NCBI GenBank assembly: GCA_947626265.1
Contig: CANQRM010000008.1
Coordinates: 1 to 64,000 of the forward strand
DNA length: 64,000 bases
Source: an uncultured Oscillospiraceae bacterium
GTDB lineage: Bacteria > Bacillota > Clostridia > Oscillospirales > Oscillospiraceae
Reading direction: 5' to 3'
The position numbers and the translations under genes are program-made. Each line of letters opens with the position of its first letter. Position 1 is the first letter of the stretch. This document shows positions 28,668 to 36,340 of the stretch, piece after piece. Below the pieces are notes generated by a model, which saw only the letters and a list, made by a program, of their open reading frames with translations, searched no databases and had not been told where the DNA came from.

Positions 28668-30221
28668 ATGAGCAAGAAATGGATCAGTATGTTTTTGGCC
28701 GCGATGATGCTGCTCGGTCTGGCTGTTCCTGCCTTTGCGGAGGGAGAACAGGAGGCCCCGCCCCCGGCGGAGATCGTGGAAGAAGCGCCCCAGGCAGAAG
28801 AAGCGCCTCCGGCCTCTGACAAGACAGCGCCCACCGAGGACGCCGTTGTAGAGGAAACCGTCGTTGAGGAAGCGCCTGCCGAGGAAATGACCAATGACGA
28901 TGGGATCGTGCCCATCTCCGACGAGCCCATGGCTGTGGCCGCTGGCGGTGTGACGGTAAATATTACCGGCTCGGTAGAAGGAATTGATGCGGTCCTTTAT
29001 AACAATAATATTTGGACTGATGCGGGTATACGCACCTATTATATTGATAAGCTCGGTATACGATATTTCGATATTAATAACAATACCTATTGGGTAGAAA
29101 AGCAGAGTTCCCTTCCGCTCCACTTTGAAGTATACCCTGGATGCGAGTTGGAGTTTCGTATGGACCCGCAGTATGGCCTTACAGCCGATAATGGTGTTAT
29201 CGCAAGCGACATATCTAATTCTTTGTATCTAGGCGAAGATATGTTTGCTCCGCGCCGTATCATTAAAGTAACCGCTCCCTCAAGCGGGACATTGACTGTA
29301 AACGTAGCTGCTGATGGTGCAGTTACATCAAAGCTAATACCGTATACCCTTAACTGTGATGATTCGTCTGCTATTGTAGGCGGCGAGGATTGGGGTTCTT
29401 CCTCCCCAGCAATGAAAACGCTTGACGATGGGAGCGTGCAGTGGAAAGTCAATACTGGTGGTGAGTTTTCAGTTTGGGTGGCCCCTGGCTATGCTATCGA
29501 GATGCTGAAAGGCGGTTATGTCGTAAAGACCGAGGCACCGTCCGGCCCCACTGCGGCTGGCGTTCCTGCTGGCTCCACAAGCTATGTGCTTCATGTTGAC
29601 CTGGACGCGGATGAATTTGTGATCGCCGCCGTGAAGCAGGGCGAACACTTCCAGGCGCCCGATACCAACGCGCCCCAGGCCGAGACGCCCACGCAGACTG
29701 ACGGCGCGTTCTCCGACGTGACCTCCGGCGAGTGGTATGAGGACACGGTCATGAGCGCCTATGAGAAAGGCATCATCAAGGGCGTCACTGAAAACACGTT
29801 CAGCCCCAACAGCACAACCACGCGGGGCCAGACCGTGACCATGCTTTACCGGGCTATGGGTTCCCCCTCCGCCGGTATAGTGTTCTCCGACACCAGCGGC
29901 GAGGTCGGCTTTGCGGCTGGCTGGGCGTCGGCCAATGGCGTGACCAATGGCGTCAGCGCCACGGCTTTCGCCCCCAACAGTTCCATCACCCGTGAGCAGC
30001 TTGTCACCATGCTGTACCGCTTGGCGGGCAGCCCGGCGGTGAATACCAACATCTTGGCGACCTACTCCGACGGCGGCACCGTTCAGAGCTACGCGCAGAA
30101 CGCTGTGGCCTGGGCCATCACGAATGGCCTTCTCACCGGCTATGGCGACGGCACGATCCATCCGGCAGGCGTGGCCACCCGTGCTGAGGTTTGCGCTCTC
30201 ATAATGCGCTATGTTGGATGA
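28668..30221 (+). CDS. Surface protein with three C-terminal S-layer homology domains
   Basis: A 517-residue exported protein. A signal peptide (1-24) is followed by an acidic low-complexity stretch rich in Glu, Ala and Pro (25-75), then an unrecognised beta-rich region (about 88-335) ending in a Pro/Thr linker. Residues about 350-517 are three S-layer homology domains, e.g. FSDVTSGEWYEDTVMSAYEKG and the TRGQTVTMLYR / TREQLVTMLYR / TRAEVCALIMR motifs, which hold proteins to secondary wall polymers. The start at 28668 follows AGGAGGT at good spacing. Probably switched on by the neighbouring two-component system. The middle region may be the effector or receptor part. Confidence 0.9.
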   Translation: MSKKWISMFLAAMMLLGLAVPAFAEGEQEAPPPAEIVEEAPQAEEAPPASDKTAPTEDAVVEETVVEEAPAEEMTNDDGIVPISDEPMAVAAGGVTVNITGSVEGIDAVLYNNNIWTDAGIRTYYIDKLGIRYFDINNNTYWVEKQSSLPLHFEVYPGCELEFRMDPQYGLTADNGVIASDISNSLYLGEDMFAPRRIIKVTAPSSGTLTVNVAADGAVTSKLIPYTLNCDDSSAIVGGEDWGSSSPAMKTLDDGSVQWKVNTGGEFSVWVAPGYAIEMLKGGYVVKTEAPSGPTAAGVPAGSTSYVLHVDLDADEFVIAAVKQGEHFQAPDTNAPQAETPTQTDGAFSDVTSGEWYEDTVMSAYEKGIIKGVTENTFSPNSTTTRGQTVTMLYRAMGSPSAGIVFSDTSGEVGFAAGWASANGVTNGVSATAFAPNSSITREQLVTMLYRLAGSPAVNTNILATYSDGGTVQSYAQNAVAWAITNGLLTGYGDGTIHPAGVATRAEVCALIMRYVG

Positions 30222-30270
30222 AACAACCGAATCGTGACGTGGATGAGCCGATGGCATAACCCATAGAACA

Positions 30271-30305
30271 ATCCCCCGCTTGCGGCCCAGCCGCAGGTGG
30301 GGGAT
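30271..30305 (+). terminator. Terminator of the surface protein gene
   Basis: ATCCCCC and GCGGC pair with GCCGC and GGGGGAT; followed by ATTTCTTTG on the plus strand, 50 bp past the stop. Confidence 0.75.
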
Positions 30306-30423
30306 ATTTCTTTGTCCTAAAATATGATTTATGGTGAAACGTATTCCGGGCACCCAAAGAGTGGATCAATTTAAGAAAGCCGTCTACCAAACGGAAAGCA
30401 GCGTTGTTATTGGAGGGTTTCGT

Positions 30424-31242
30424 ATGAAAAAGATAATTGTACTATTCGCCGGTATCACCACAATGGTTCTACTCTGTGCCGCTTGTGCAGGTGGGGCTAT
30501 TGACAAGGAGTACGGCGAGACTGCCCCAGTAGAGGAAGCAGACAGCGCCTCTATCTTCAATGAGAACGAAGCGATGATTACACCATCTGGCCAAGACGCT
30601 CTAATTGATGACCTACCTACCGTTACTTTGGGAGAGGCGTTTTACACCAAGAACCCGCTCATAAAAGGCAAGCTGTTATATACCATCAACAGCTTCCGCT
30701 GGTCTGACAACATAAAGGACCTGGATGTAGATTTTGAGGATTTCAACGGGGAGTATAACAGTAATAATGAATTTGTTTTTTGGGATGACGGCAATCCCCA
30801 AATAGTTCCAAACGCTGTGGATGCTGCCTCCGGCCAGTTGGGGGAGCATTTGATCTTTGTGGTGGCTGATGTGACCGTCACCAATGAGGACGCTGTTTGG
30901 ACAATGGCCGCTGGCCCCGGTGACAGTCAATATACGTTCCCCGCAAATCTCTGGAGGATATGTGATGCGGGAACCACAAACGATACCGGAGTCGACTACG
31001 CGGCCTATTACGCTGTGTTCTATACTGGCACCGAGAACTATGATGCAGCAGCAATGGGAACAAACGGCAGCAACTATCTTGTCGTGCGCCCTGGAGAAAC
31101 GATCAACTACAAGATCGGCTATATCATCGGCAATAACAGCGACGATTTCAGCCATTTCTATCTCACAGATGGTAATGCCTATTATGATTCAGATATTGAT
31201 ACCTACATCTATTTGGACATACCTGGGCAGGGGAAGGGATAA
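30424..31242 (+). CDS. Putative lipoprotein of an ABC transporter cassette (DUF5027-like)
   Basis: A 272-residue exported protein starting at 30424 behind GGAGGGTTTC. The N-terminus MKKIIVLFAGITTMVLLCAACAGG looks like a lipoprotein signal with Cys 18 or 21 as possible anchor. The rest is a beta-rich domain (LGEAFYTKNPLIKGKLLYTINSFRW; LGEHLIFVVADVTVTNEDAVW) of the immunoglobulin-like, DUF4352/DUF5027 type found in gut clostridia. Function unknown. The stop is 7 bp ahead of the first permease gene; lipoprotein, two permeases, ATPase and a membrane protein form one operon. Confidence 0.7.
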   Translation: MKKIIVLFAGITTMVLLCAACAGGAIDKEYGETAPVEEADSASIFNENEAMITPSGQDALIDDLPTVTLGEAFYTKNPLIKGKLLYTINSFRWSDNIKDLDVDFEDFNGEYNSNNEFVFWDDGNPQIVPNAVDAASGQLGEHLIFVVADVTVTNEDAVWTMAAGPGDSQYTFPANLWRICDAGTTNDTGVDYAAYYAVFYTGTENYDAAAMGTNGSNYLVVRPGETINYKIGYIIGNNSDDFSHFYLTDGNAYYDSDIDTYIYLDIPGQGKG

Positions 31243-31249
31243 TACATCT

Positions 31250-32104
31250 ATGAAAAGAACGCTTGTCAATGAACTGGAAAAGATGATACATAGCCGGACG
31301 TTGTTGTTTTCTTTTCTTATCGGCGTGGCCGTTTCTTCTGCAAATGTGGTAGAGAACTACCGTCTTACAAAATGGTTTTTGGGATTGCAGGAATTGAACC
31401 ATGTGCCGGGATATGGGACTTTGAACATATATACCAACTGGATCAACGGAGCAAATATGGGGATGGGGGCCGCTGTGTTCTTTGTCATCTTTCCGCTGCT
31501 GGCAGCGATCCCTTTCTCCTGGTCCTTGCAAAGTGAACGCCACAGTGGATATACCAACCAACTGCTTACCCGTAGCGCAAAGAAAAATTACCTCATGGCA
31601 AAATACATCGCGGTGTTTCTCTCCGGCGGCATATCAGTTTGCGGCGCTATGACGGTCAATTTCATGGCAAATGCGTGGATCTTGCCTCTTGTTGAACCTA
31701 TGCACATCCTGGTCCGTGGCGGCGACGGAATGTTTTTGTCCCGGCTGCTGTTCACAAAGCCCATGATATACATATTCCTGTGCCTGCTCACCAGCTTTGT
31801 ATGGGCGGGAACGCTGGCTTGTCTGGCCATGACGGTCGGGATGCTCATAAAGAACACCGTCATGCTGGTGTTGGTCCCGTTTCTACTGATTTTTGGCGGC
31901 TCTTTTCTGGTCAACGCTTTGACCCCAGTGAGAAACGCGGCTACTGGCTTTTTGGGAAAGCTCACGGTCAACCCCCTTCAACTGCTCCAGGCCGTTACGC
32001 TGAACGCCAACCCCGCATGGTATGTTTGGTCGATACAGCTAGGGTTATTGATCTTGGTGTCAGCACTCTATTTTCTCCGAGGGATGCGGGATGAAATTTT
32101 GTAA
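31250..32104 (+). CDS. ABC transporter permease, ABC-2/bacteriocin-immunity-like (1)
   Basis: A 284-residue membrane protein with six predicted segments: about 18-34, 85-110, 130-155, 175-200, 205-230, 255-277. A cytoplasmic loop SERHSGYTNQLLTRSAKKNYLMAKYIA (split by membrane entry) is typical of ABC-2 permeases such as those that export or resist antimicrobial peptides. The start at 31250 has GGGGAAGGG ahead. It overlaps the second permease gene by 14 bp. Substrate unknown. Confidence 0.78.
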   Translation: MKRTLVNELEKMIHSRTLLFSFLIGVAVSSANVVENYRLTKWFLGLQELNHVPGYGTLNIYTNWINGANMGMGAAVFFVIFPLLAAIPFSWSLQSERHSGYTNQLLTRSAKKNYLMAKYIAVFLSGGISVCGAMTVNFMANAWILPLVEPMHILVRGGDGMFLSRLLFTKPMIYIFLCLLTSFVWAGTLACLAMTVGMLIKNTVMLVLVPFLLIFGGSFLVNALTPVRNAATGFLGKLTVNPLQLLQAVTLNANPAWYVWSIQLGLLILVSALYFLRGMRDEIL

Positions 32105-32942
32105 GCTCTTGCAATATGATCTTCGGCGCGGGGTGATACGAAACTGGACATTCCTTTTTGTCCCGGTCTGCGTTGTGATCATTTGCATATCCTTCCGCCA
32201 ATCGCTTCTGTTCTGGCAAACCTACGGTTTCCAGAATGTCTCTGCCAGTTGGGCCCTGTATGTTGCGGACTTCTTTAAGGGATTGGCGGATGTTGACCGT
32301 GAAGGAGGATTCCAAATCCCGGTCCTATGGATGCTGGGACTGTTCTTGCCCCTGTTCATTACATTGAATTATCCCTTTAGGGACATCAAGACGATCGGCG
32401 TCCAGCTTCTGCTGCGTAGTGAAAGCCGCGTCGGTTGGTGGCTGGCAAAATGTGTATGGTGTCTGTGCTGCACCGTCGTGTACTTCCTATTGGCGTATGG
32501 AACCTTTGCCGTGTTTTGTGTTGTGTGGGACATTCCGCTGACCCTTGAAATATCGGGAGATTCGATCATCGTCCTTTTTGCCGATACGGGAGTGATGCCA
32601 GATGTGCAGGCGGTATCTGCGGGGCAGGTCATATTGACCGTCCTAGTGCTGCCATTTTTGACGGTGACGGCACTGAATATGCTGGAGCTTTTGTTGAGCC
32701 TTATCATTCGCCCGGTATATAGCTTTCTCGCTTGTGTGTCTCTGGTAGCGGCCGCTTATGCAAAATCTCCGATCCTATTTCCCAATTATGCCAATATCGC
32801 CCGCAGCGGCGCATTTTTCGTCACTGGCATGGACGGAAGTCTCGGTATAGCCATCTGCCTTGCGGTGGTGGTTTTCTCCGTGGCTGCCGGCGCAGCGGTT
32901 TTCCGTCGCTGGGATATTCTGCCGGACTATAAGGAGCTATGA
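32091..32942 (+). CDS. ABC transporter permease, ABC-2-like (2)
   Basis: A 283-residue membrane protein with about six hydrophobic segments (about 20-38, 78-100, 120-150, 180-210, 215-235, 248-272). LNYPFRDIKTIGVQLLLRSESRVGWWLAKCVW (continuous to the membrane) plays the part of the coupling loop, as SGYTNQLLTRSAKKNYLMAK does in the first permease, so the two probably form the heterodimeric pore. The stop overlaps nothing; the ATPase starts 2 bp later. Substrate unknown. Confidence 0.75.
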   Translation: MKFCKLLQYDLRRGVIRNWTFLFVPVCVVIICISFRQSLLFWQTYGFQNVSASWALYVADFFKGLADVDREGGFQIPVLWMLGLFLPLFITLNYPFRDIKTIGVQLLLRSESRVGWWLAKCVWCLCCTVVYFLLAYGTFAVFCVVWDIPLTLEISGDSIIVLFADTGVMPDVQAVSAGQVILTVLVLPFLTVTALNMLELLLSLIIRPVYSFLACVSLVAAAYAKSPILFPNYANIARSGAFFVTGMDGSLGIAICLAVVVFSVAAGAAVFRRWDILPDYKEL

Positions 32943-32943
32943 T

Positions 32944-33588
32944 ATGGAACTTGTACTGGATAACGTGAGTAAAACACTGAAAAGGTCAAATATCATCAGC
33001 GGGGTCAGCCTGAAGCTCTCCGGCGGGCATATATATGGTCTGCGCGGCTATAACGGTTCCGGCAAGACCATGCTCATGCGGCTGATGGCCGGGCTCCTTC
33101 GCCCGACCACAGGGACCGTGAGCATTGACGGCAAATGCCTGGGGAGAGATATTGATTTCCCGCCATCCCTGGGACTGTTCCTTGAAAACCCAGCCTTTCT
33201 CCCTAACTATACGGGTCTTGAAAATTTACGGCTCATAGCGTCGCTGCGAGGCGTTGCGGGCGAGGAGCAGATACGTTCCGCGATCAGCCGCGTGGGTCTG
33301 AATCCAGATGATAAGAGAAAATACCGCAAGTATTCTCTCGGAATGAAACAGCGGCTGGGTATTGCATGCGCCGTCTTTGAGGCCCCGGATATTCTATTGC
33401 TGGACGAGCCGACCAATGCCCTGGATACGGACGGGATCACACTTGTCAGAAACATCATCAGCAGCGAAAAGAGGCGAGGGGCTTTGATCGTCATCGCCTC
33501 CCATGACCGGGAACAGTTAGATGCGCTGGCAGACGTGATATACACCGTTGAGCATGGCCGGATCACAGGAGAGGAAAAGGCTGTATGA
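32944..33588 (+). CDS. ABC transporter ATP-binding protein
   Basis: A 214-residue ATPase. Walker A GYNGSGKTMLMRL (about 36-48), signature YSLGMKQRLGIACAVF (about 130-145), Walker B ILLLDEPTNALD (about 150-161) and H-loop ASHDREQL are present. Q-loop is atypical (GLFLENPAF). Shorter than average but of the size seen for peptide-export or immunity transporters. Start at 32944 behind AAGGAGC. It energises the two permeases upstream; overlaps the next gene by 4 bp. Confidence 0.92.
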   Translation: MELVLDNVSKTLKRSNIISGVSLKLSGGHIYGLRGYNGSGKTMLMRLMAGLLRPTTGTVSIDGKCLGRDIDFPPSLGLFLENPAFLPNYTGLENLRLIASLRGVAGEEQIRSAISRVGLNPDDKRKYRKYSLGMKQRLGIACAVFEAPDILLLDEPTNALDTDGITLVRNIISSEKRRGALIVIASHDREQLDALADVIYTVEHGRITGEEKAV

Positions 33589-34253
33589 AAAAGAAAAGCT
33601 GGATCATTATTGCATCTGTTTTCCTCATCTCCATAGTCGCAACCGTTTTCGCACAAATTCGTGTTCACCAATTCTATGAGGACAATTTCGGCATAGAAAA
33701 GCAATACTATACCATGGCCGAGTTGGTTCCTTTTGGTGATAACGCAATAGAAAAAGTCGCGGAGATGGAAGGATGTTTCCTCCGTGTAGATAAAGCAGAA
33801 ATACTCACTGGAAGCGTTTTTTTAGAGCGTGTTGGACAGACGGAGGAATCATTATCCGCTTTGCTGGGCCATGATATATCCCCGCGATCTGAACGGCTAT
33901 GCGTCCTCTCTACAACAATAGTGAATGGCAGCGAGGAAGATAAGAGTTTCGATCTCGGCAGCTTTACTCTCGTTGGGGAAAATTACGATGTTGCCCTGGA
34001 AAGCGAATATACGATCATAGCAAATCGCTTTCTTCTCGACGCGCATGAGAATGAATTGGATAGCTTATGGGGCGGGTTGGGGCAAACAGGTGTTCATCTG
34101 AACCCAGGCCAAGAAGCGGAAATAACGATGGTCTTTGGCTTTTCAAAGATGGATTTCAGCGCCCGGAAGTGGGATCGGTTGAATACAGAACCGCTTTGGC
34201 TTCAAATAACCTATACCCCTGTTGCAAAATACATTGAGCTGAAGATTTCGTAA
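33585..34253 (+). CDS. Membrane-anchored protein of the ABC cassette, unknown (DUF5028-like)
   Basis: A 222-residue protein with an N-terminal membrane anchor (about 5-24) and an exported domain that is mainly beta (LSTTIVNGSEEDKSFDLGSF; LNPGQEAEITMVFGFSK), reminiscent of the lipoprotein's fold and of the DUF5028 group. Its ATG overlaps the ATPase stop (ATGA), so it belongs to the same operon. It may be a further extracytoplasmic partner of the transporter. I cannot assign a function. Confidence 0.6.
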   Translation: MKKKSWIIIASVFLISIVATVFAQIRVHQFYEDNFGIEKQYYTMAELVPFGDNAIEKVAEMEGCFLRVDKAEILTGSVFLERVGQTEESLSALLGHDISPRSERLCVLSTTIVNGSEEDKSFDLGSFTLVGENYDVALESEYTIIANRFLLDAHENELDSLWGGLGQTGVHLNPGQEAEITMVFGFSKMDFSARKWDRLNTEPLWLQITYTPVAKYIELKIS

Positions 34254-34356
34254 GAGGGCAGATTATAGAAGCTGGGTCTACTTTTGGCAAAACCCAAGCA
34301 TAATCAATGGCAAACAGCCGGACGCATGATGCAGAGCATTTTCTATGAGGTGTATT

Positions 34357-34569
34357 ATGAACGATGAAATTTCCCGATGGGTGCATTGTCCTGTTTGCAG
34401 GAGCAAGACGAGGGTAAAAGTGAATCCAGATAGCGTTTTACTAAACTTTCCGCTCTTTTGCCCGAAATGCAAACAGGAACACAATGTCAGTATCATCCAG
34501 ATGAAGATGGTGATAAATGATGAGCCGGAAACACCACCCCGGCCACGCTTCCAGTATAAGTACCCCTAA
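34357..34569 (+). CDS. Cysteine-rich KTR-family protein
   Basis: A 70-residue protein with two CxxC pairs, HCPVCRSKTRVKV and FCPKCKQEH, holding a presumed zinc ion. Together with the KTR stretch this matches the small proteins often found in conjugative transposons of Firmicutes; role unknown. The start at 34357 was preferred to 34345 because GAGGTG is well placed for it. It is an independent sign that the island is, or was, mobile. Confidence 0.8.
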   Translation: MNDEISRWVHCPVCRSKTRVKVNPDSVLLNFPLFCPKCKQEHNVSIIQMKMVINDEPETPPRPRFQYKYP

Positions 34570-34592
34570 CAGAGACACGGGAGGTGAAGCAC

Positions 34593-34799
34593 ATGAGTGA
34601 CGATCTTTTCCCCGCCCGCCTGCGTAAACTTCGGGAGGCGAGAAGAATCAATGCGAGAGCCCTGGGAGAACTTTGTGGGCTGTCAAAGAACATGATCGGG
34701 CGGTATGAAAAAGGAGAGATGCCGTCCGTCAAATCATTGATAGCACTGGCAGACTTCTTTGATGTGTCGATCGACTACCTGCTGGGACGTGATAAATAA
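34593..34799 (+). CDS. Small XRE-family helix-turn-helix regulator
   Basis: A 68-residue single-domain regulator: LRKLREARRINARALGELCG..KNMIGRYEKGEMPSVKSLIALADFFDVSIDYLLG. The start at 34593 follows GGGAGGTG. Such stand-alone repressors are typical of mobile elements and may control the element or its cargo. It sits 24 bp behind the KTR gene, likely in one transcript. Confidence 0.88.
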   Translation: MSDDLFPARLRKLREARRINARALGELCGLSKNMIGRYEKGEMPSVKSLIALADFFDVSIDYLLGRDK

Positions 34800-34880
34800 C
34801 TATGCTGTTTCCTGACAGAACCCGAAACATTCCCTCTGCTGCTGTCTCAGCATAAGCATCCATAGCAGAAGCCGCCGTTG

Positions 34881-34986
34881 CTGTCAATGGTCAAGATGAA
34901 CGGCTCTCCGAGCCGCCATTGACAGCCCCGTCTGCTTCCGCTCTCCCTGTCTGTAAGAAGGGCGACAGCCATTTCCGCTGTTGCCC
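34881..34986. repeat. Two large hairpins behind the HTH gene
   Basis: First: CTGTCAATGG (34881-34890) pairs with CCATTGACAG (34916-34925), and inside CGGCTC (34901-34906) pairs with GAGCCG (34910-34915), leaving only a one-sided 10-nt bulge. Second: GGGCGACAGC (34960-34969) pairs over 10 bp, with one G-U, with GCTGTTGCCC (34977-34986). No T-tract follows. They open the 870-bp gene-free stretch 34800-35671. Confidence 0.65.
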
Positions 34987-35022
34987 CTCCTGCAGTATCT
35001 GTTCCTTGCCCCACATATCAGG

Positions 35023-35520
35023 GGTCGATGTCCGCATTTAAGTGCCCTGGACCCCTTCTGCCGCAAGGGATTGGACCTGTTAAACGCAGGGGGGTAATGG
35101 TGGTATATGGCGACACCCGAAATCGGGGGGCTATATGCGGACATACTTAAAAATACTTAATGATTTGCTGCTATATGTGTGACCCGGTGAAAACAAGGCT
35201 TCGATGTGACGCTTTTGGCCGGTCAGACCCCTTGCGGCGTAGGGCTTTCAGAGCGCCAAAGTCAGGGGGGTAAGGGTAGTATACGGCGCACCCCGAAAAC
35301 CGGGGTCTATTGCGTACATACTTCAAATTATTTAATTACTTATCGCGGTACTTGTAATGCCATGAGTTCATGGGGGCCTATGTCACGCTTTAGGGCTTCT
35401 GAATCCCTTGCGGCGCAACGGGTTCAGATCGTCAAAGTCATAGGGGTAAGGGTAACATACGGCACCCATCAAAAACGGGGGTTCATTGCGTGACATGCTT
35501 CAAAGTTTTTAAGCGATTCA
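35023..35520 (+). ncRNA. Three tandem 176-bp units with conserved stem-loops, candidate structured RNA
   Basis: Equivalent ATG triplets at 35028, 35204 and 35380 show an exact 176-bp period. Sequence has diverged, but blocks such as CTTGCGGCG, AGGGGTAAGGGTA and CATACTTCAAA persist, and stems are kept through different bases. Domain 1: TTTAA/TTAAA in unit 1 (35037-35084), TTTGGC/GCCAAA plus GAC/GTC in unit 2 (35208-35263), CTTT/AAAG plus CCTATG/CATAGG in unit 3 (35377-35444). Domain 2: GTAT/ATAC with CCCG/CGGG in unit 1, AGTAT/ATACT with CCCCG/CGGGG in unit 2. A-rich loops favour the plus strand. No open frame runs through. I recognise no known RNA family; a DNA-level role is possible. Confidence 0.5.
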
Positions 35521-35523
35521 AAA

Positions 35524-35562
35524 CAGACAACGGCTGGTGCATTTCGCACCAGCCGCTGTCTG
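35524..35562 (-). terminator. plsY-der terminator
   Basis: Seventeen-base arms (35524-35540 and 35546-35562) with one mismatch around ATTTC, followed on the minus strand by TTTTGAATC, 110 bp past the plsY stop. The gap 35563-35671 holds nothing else recognisable. Confidence 0.75.
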
Positions 35563-35671
35563 CTCTGTCGATTCCAATTCCGTAAGGCAGTTGCCACTTT
35601 TCAATTATCCGGTGTCATACTGTCTTACAGAACCCCTCCATTCCAGGGGGCTTTTCGCCTATCGTCAAAAA

Positions 35672-36340
35672 TCAGAAGTCGTCGTCCGTCTTCCGGGTGT
35701 TCTGGGGTCGGCCCCACTTCACCTTGGGCTCCTTCTTGTTGAGGAGCTTGAAGATGTGACCCCGGTGCCGCCACAGCAGCACCAGCGCCATGAACAGCGC
35801 CAGCGTCCCGCACAGGCCCTTCAGGTTCTCCGGCGCGACAAATATCCACGCGGCGATGGGACCCGCCACGGCGGCGGCCATGCTGGCCAGGGAGAGATAC
35901 TGGGCGAAGGCCACCACGATGACGAACACGCCCGTGGCCACCAGGCCGATGCGCCAGTCCGCCAGCCAGAAGGTGACGAGGCAGCTGACCACGCCCTTGT
36001 TGCCACGGAACTGGTGATGGGCCGGGTACATGCCGCCCAGCATGGCGCAGAAGCCGGCGAACAGCTTGCCCACGGTCACGTAGGTGCCGTTCTTATCCAC
36101 GATCAGCATCAGAAGCCCGCCGGCCAGCACCGCGATGGCGCACTTGAGCACATCCGCGGCGATGACCGCGGCGCCCCACTTGGTGCCGTAGACGCGGACA
36201 AAGTTATTGTAGTCCGGCCGCTTATTGCCCTGCTTCGTCAGCTCCTTGTGGAAGACGAAACGGCTGAGGAGCACGGGCCCGTTCAGCGCGCCCAGGCCAT
36301 AGCTCAGCACGGCGGTGAGGATGAGAAGAACAGGGATCAT
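35672..36340 (-). CDS. plsY: PlsY-like glycerol-3-phosphate acyltransferase, divergent
   Basis: A 222-residue membrane protein with five to six segments. FRGNKGVVSC (about 112-121) matches the GGKGVAT loop of PlsY, which transfers acyl groups from acyl-phosphate to glycerol-3-phosphate in phospholipid synthesis. The first PlsY motif (GSGNxGATNxxR) is much altered here: QGNKRPDYNNFVRVYG, keeping GN, N and R only. A charged cytoplasmic tail (about 195-222) is added. Its start overlaps der by 4 bp, a common clostridial arrangement. Activity as a true PlsY is likely from context but less certain because of the altered motif. Confidence 0.75.
   Translation of the reverse strand: MIPVLLILTAVLSYGLGALNGPVLLSRFVFHKELTKQGNKRPDYNNFVRVYGTKWGAAVIAADVLKCAIAVLAGGLLMLIVDKNGTYVTVGKLFAGFCAMLGGMYPAHHQFRGNKGVVSCLVTFWLADWRIGLVATGVFVIVVAFAQYLSLASMAAAVAGPIAAWIFVAPENLKGLCGTLALFMALVLLWRHRGHIFKLLNKKEPKVKWGRPQNTRKTDDDF

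Noticed and set aside
35023-35520. CRISPR array
   Set aside because: The period is 176 bp, the copies are diverged and have no uniform short repeat with unique spacers; no cas gene is near.
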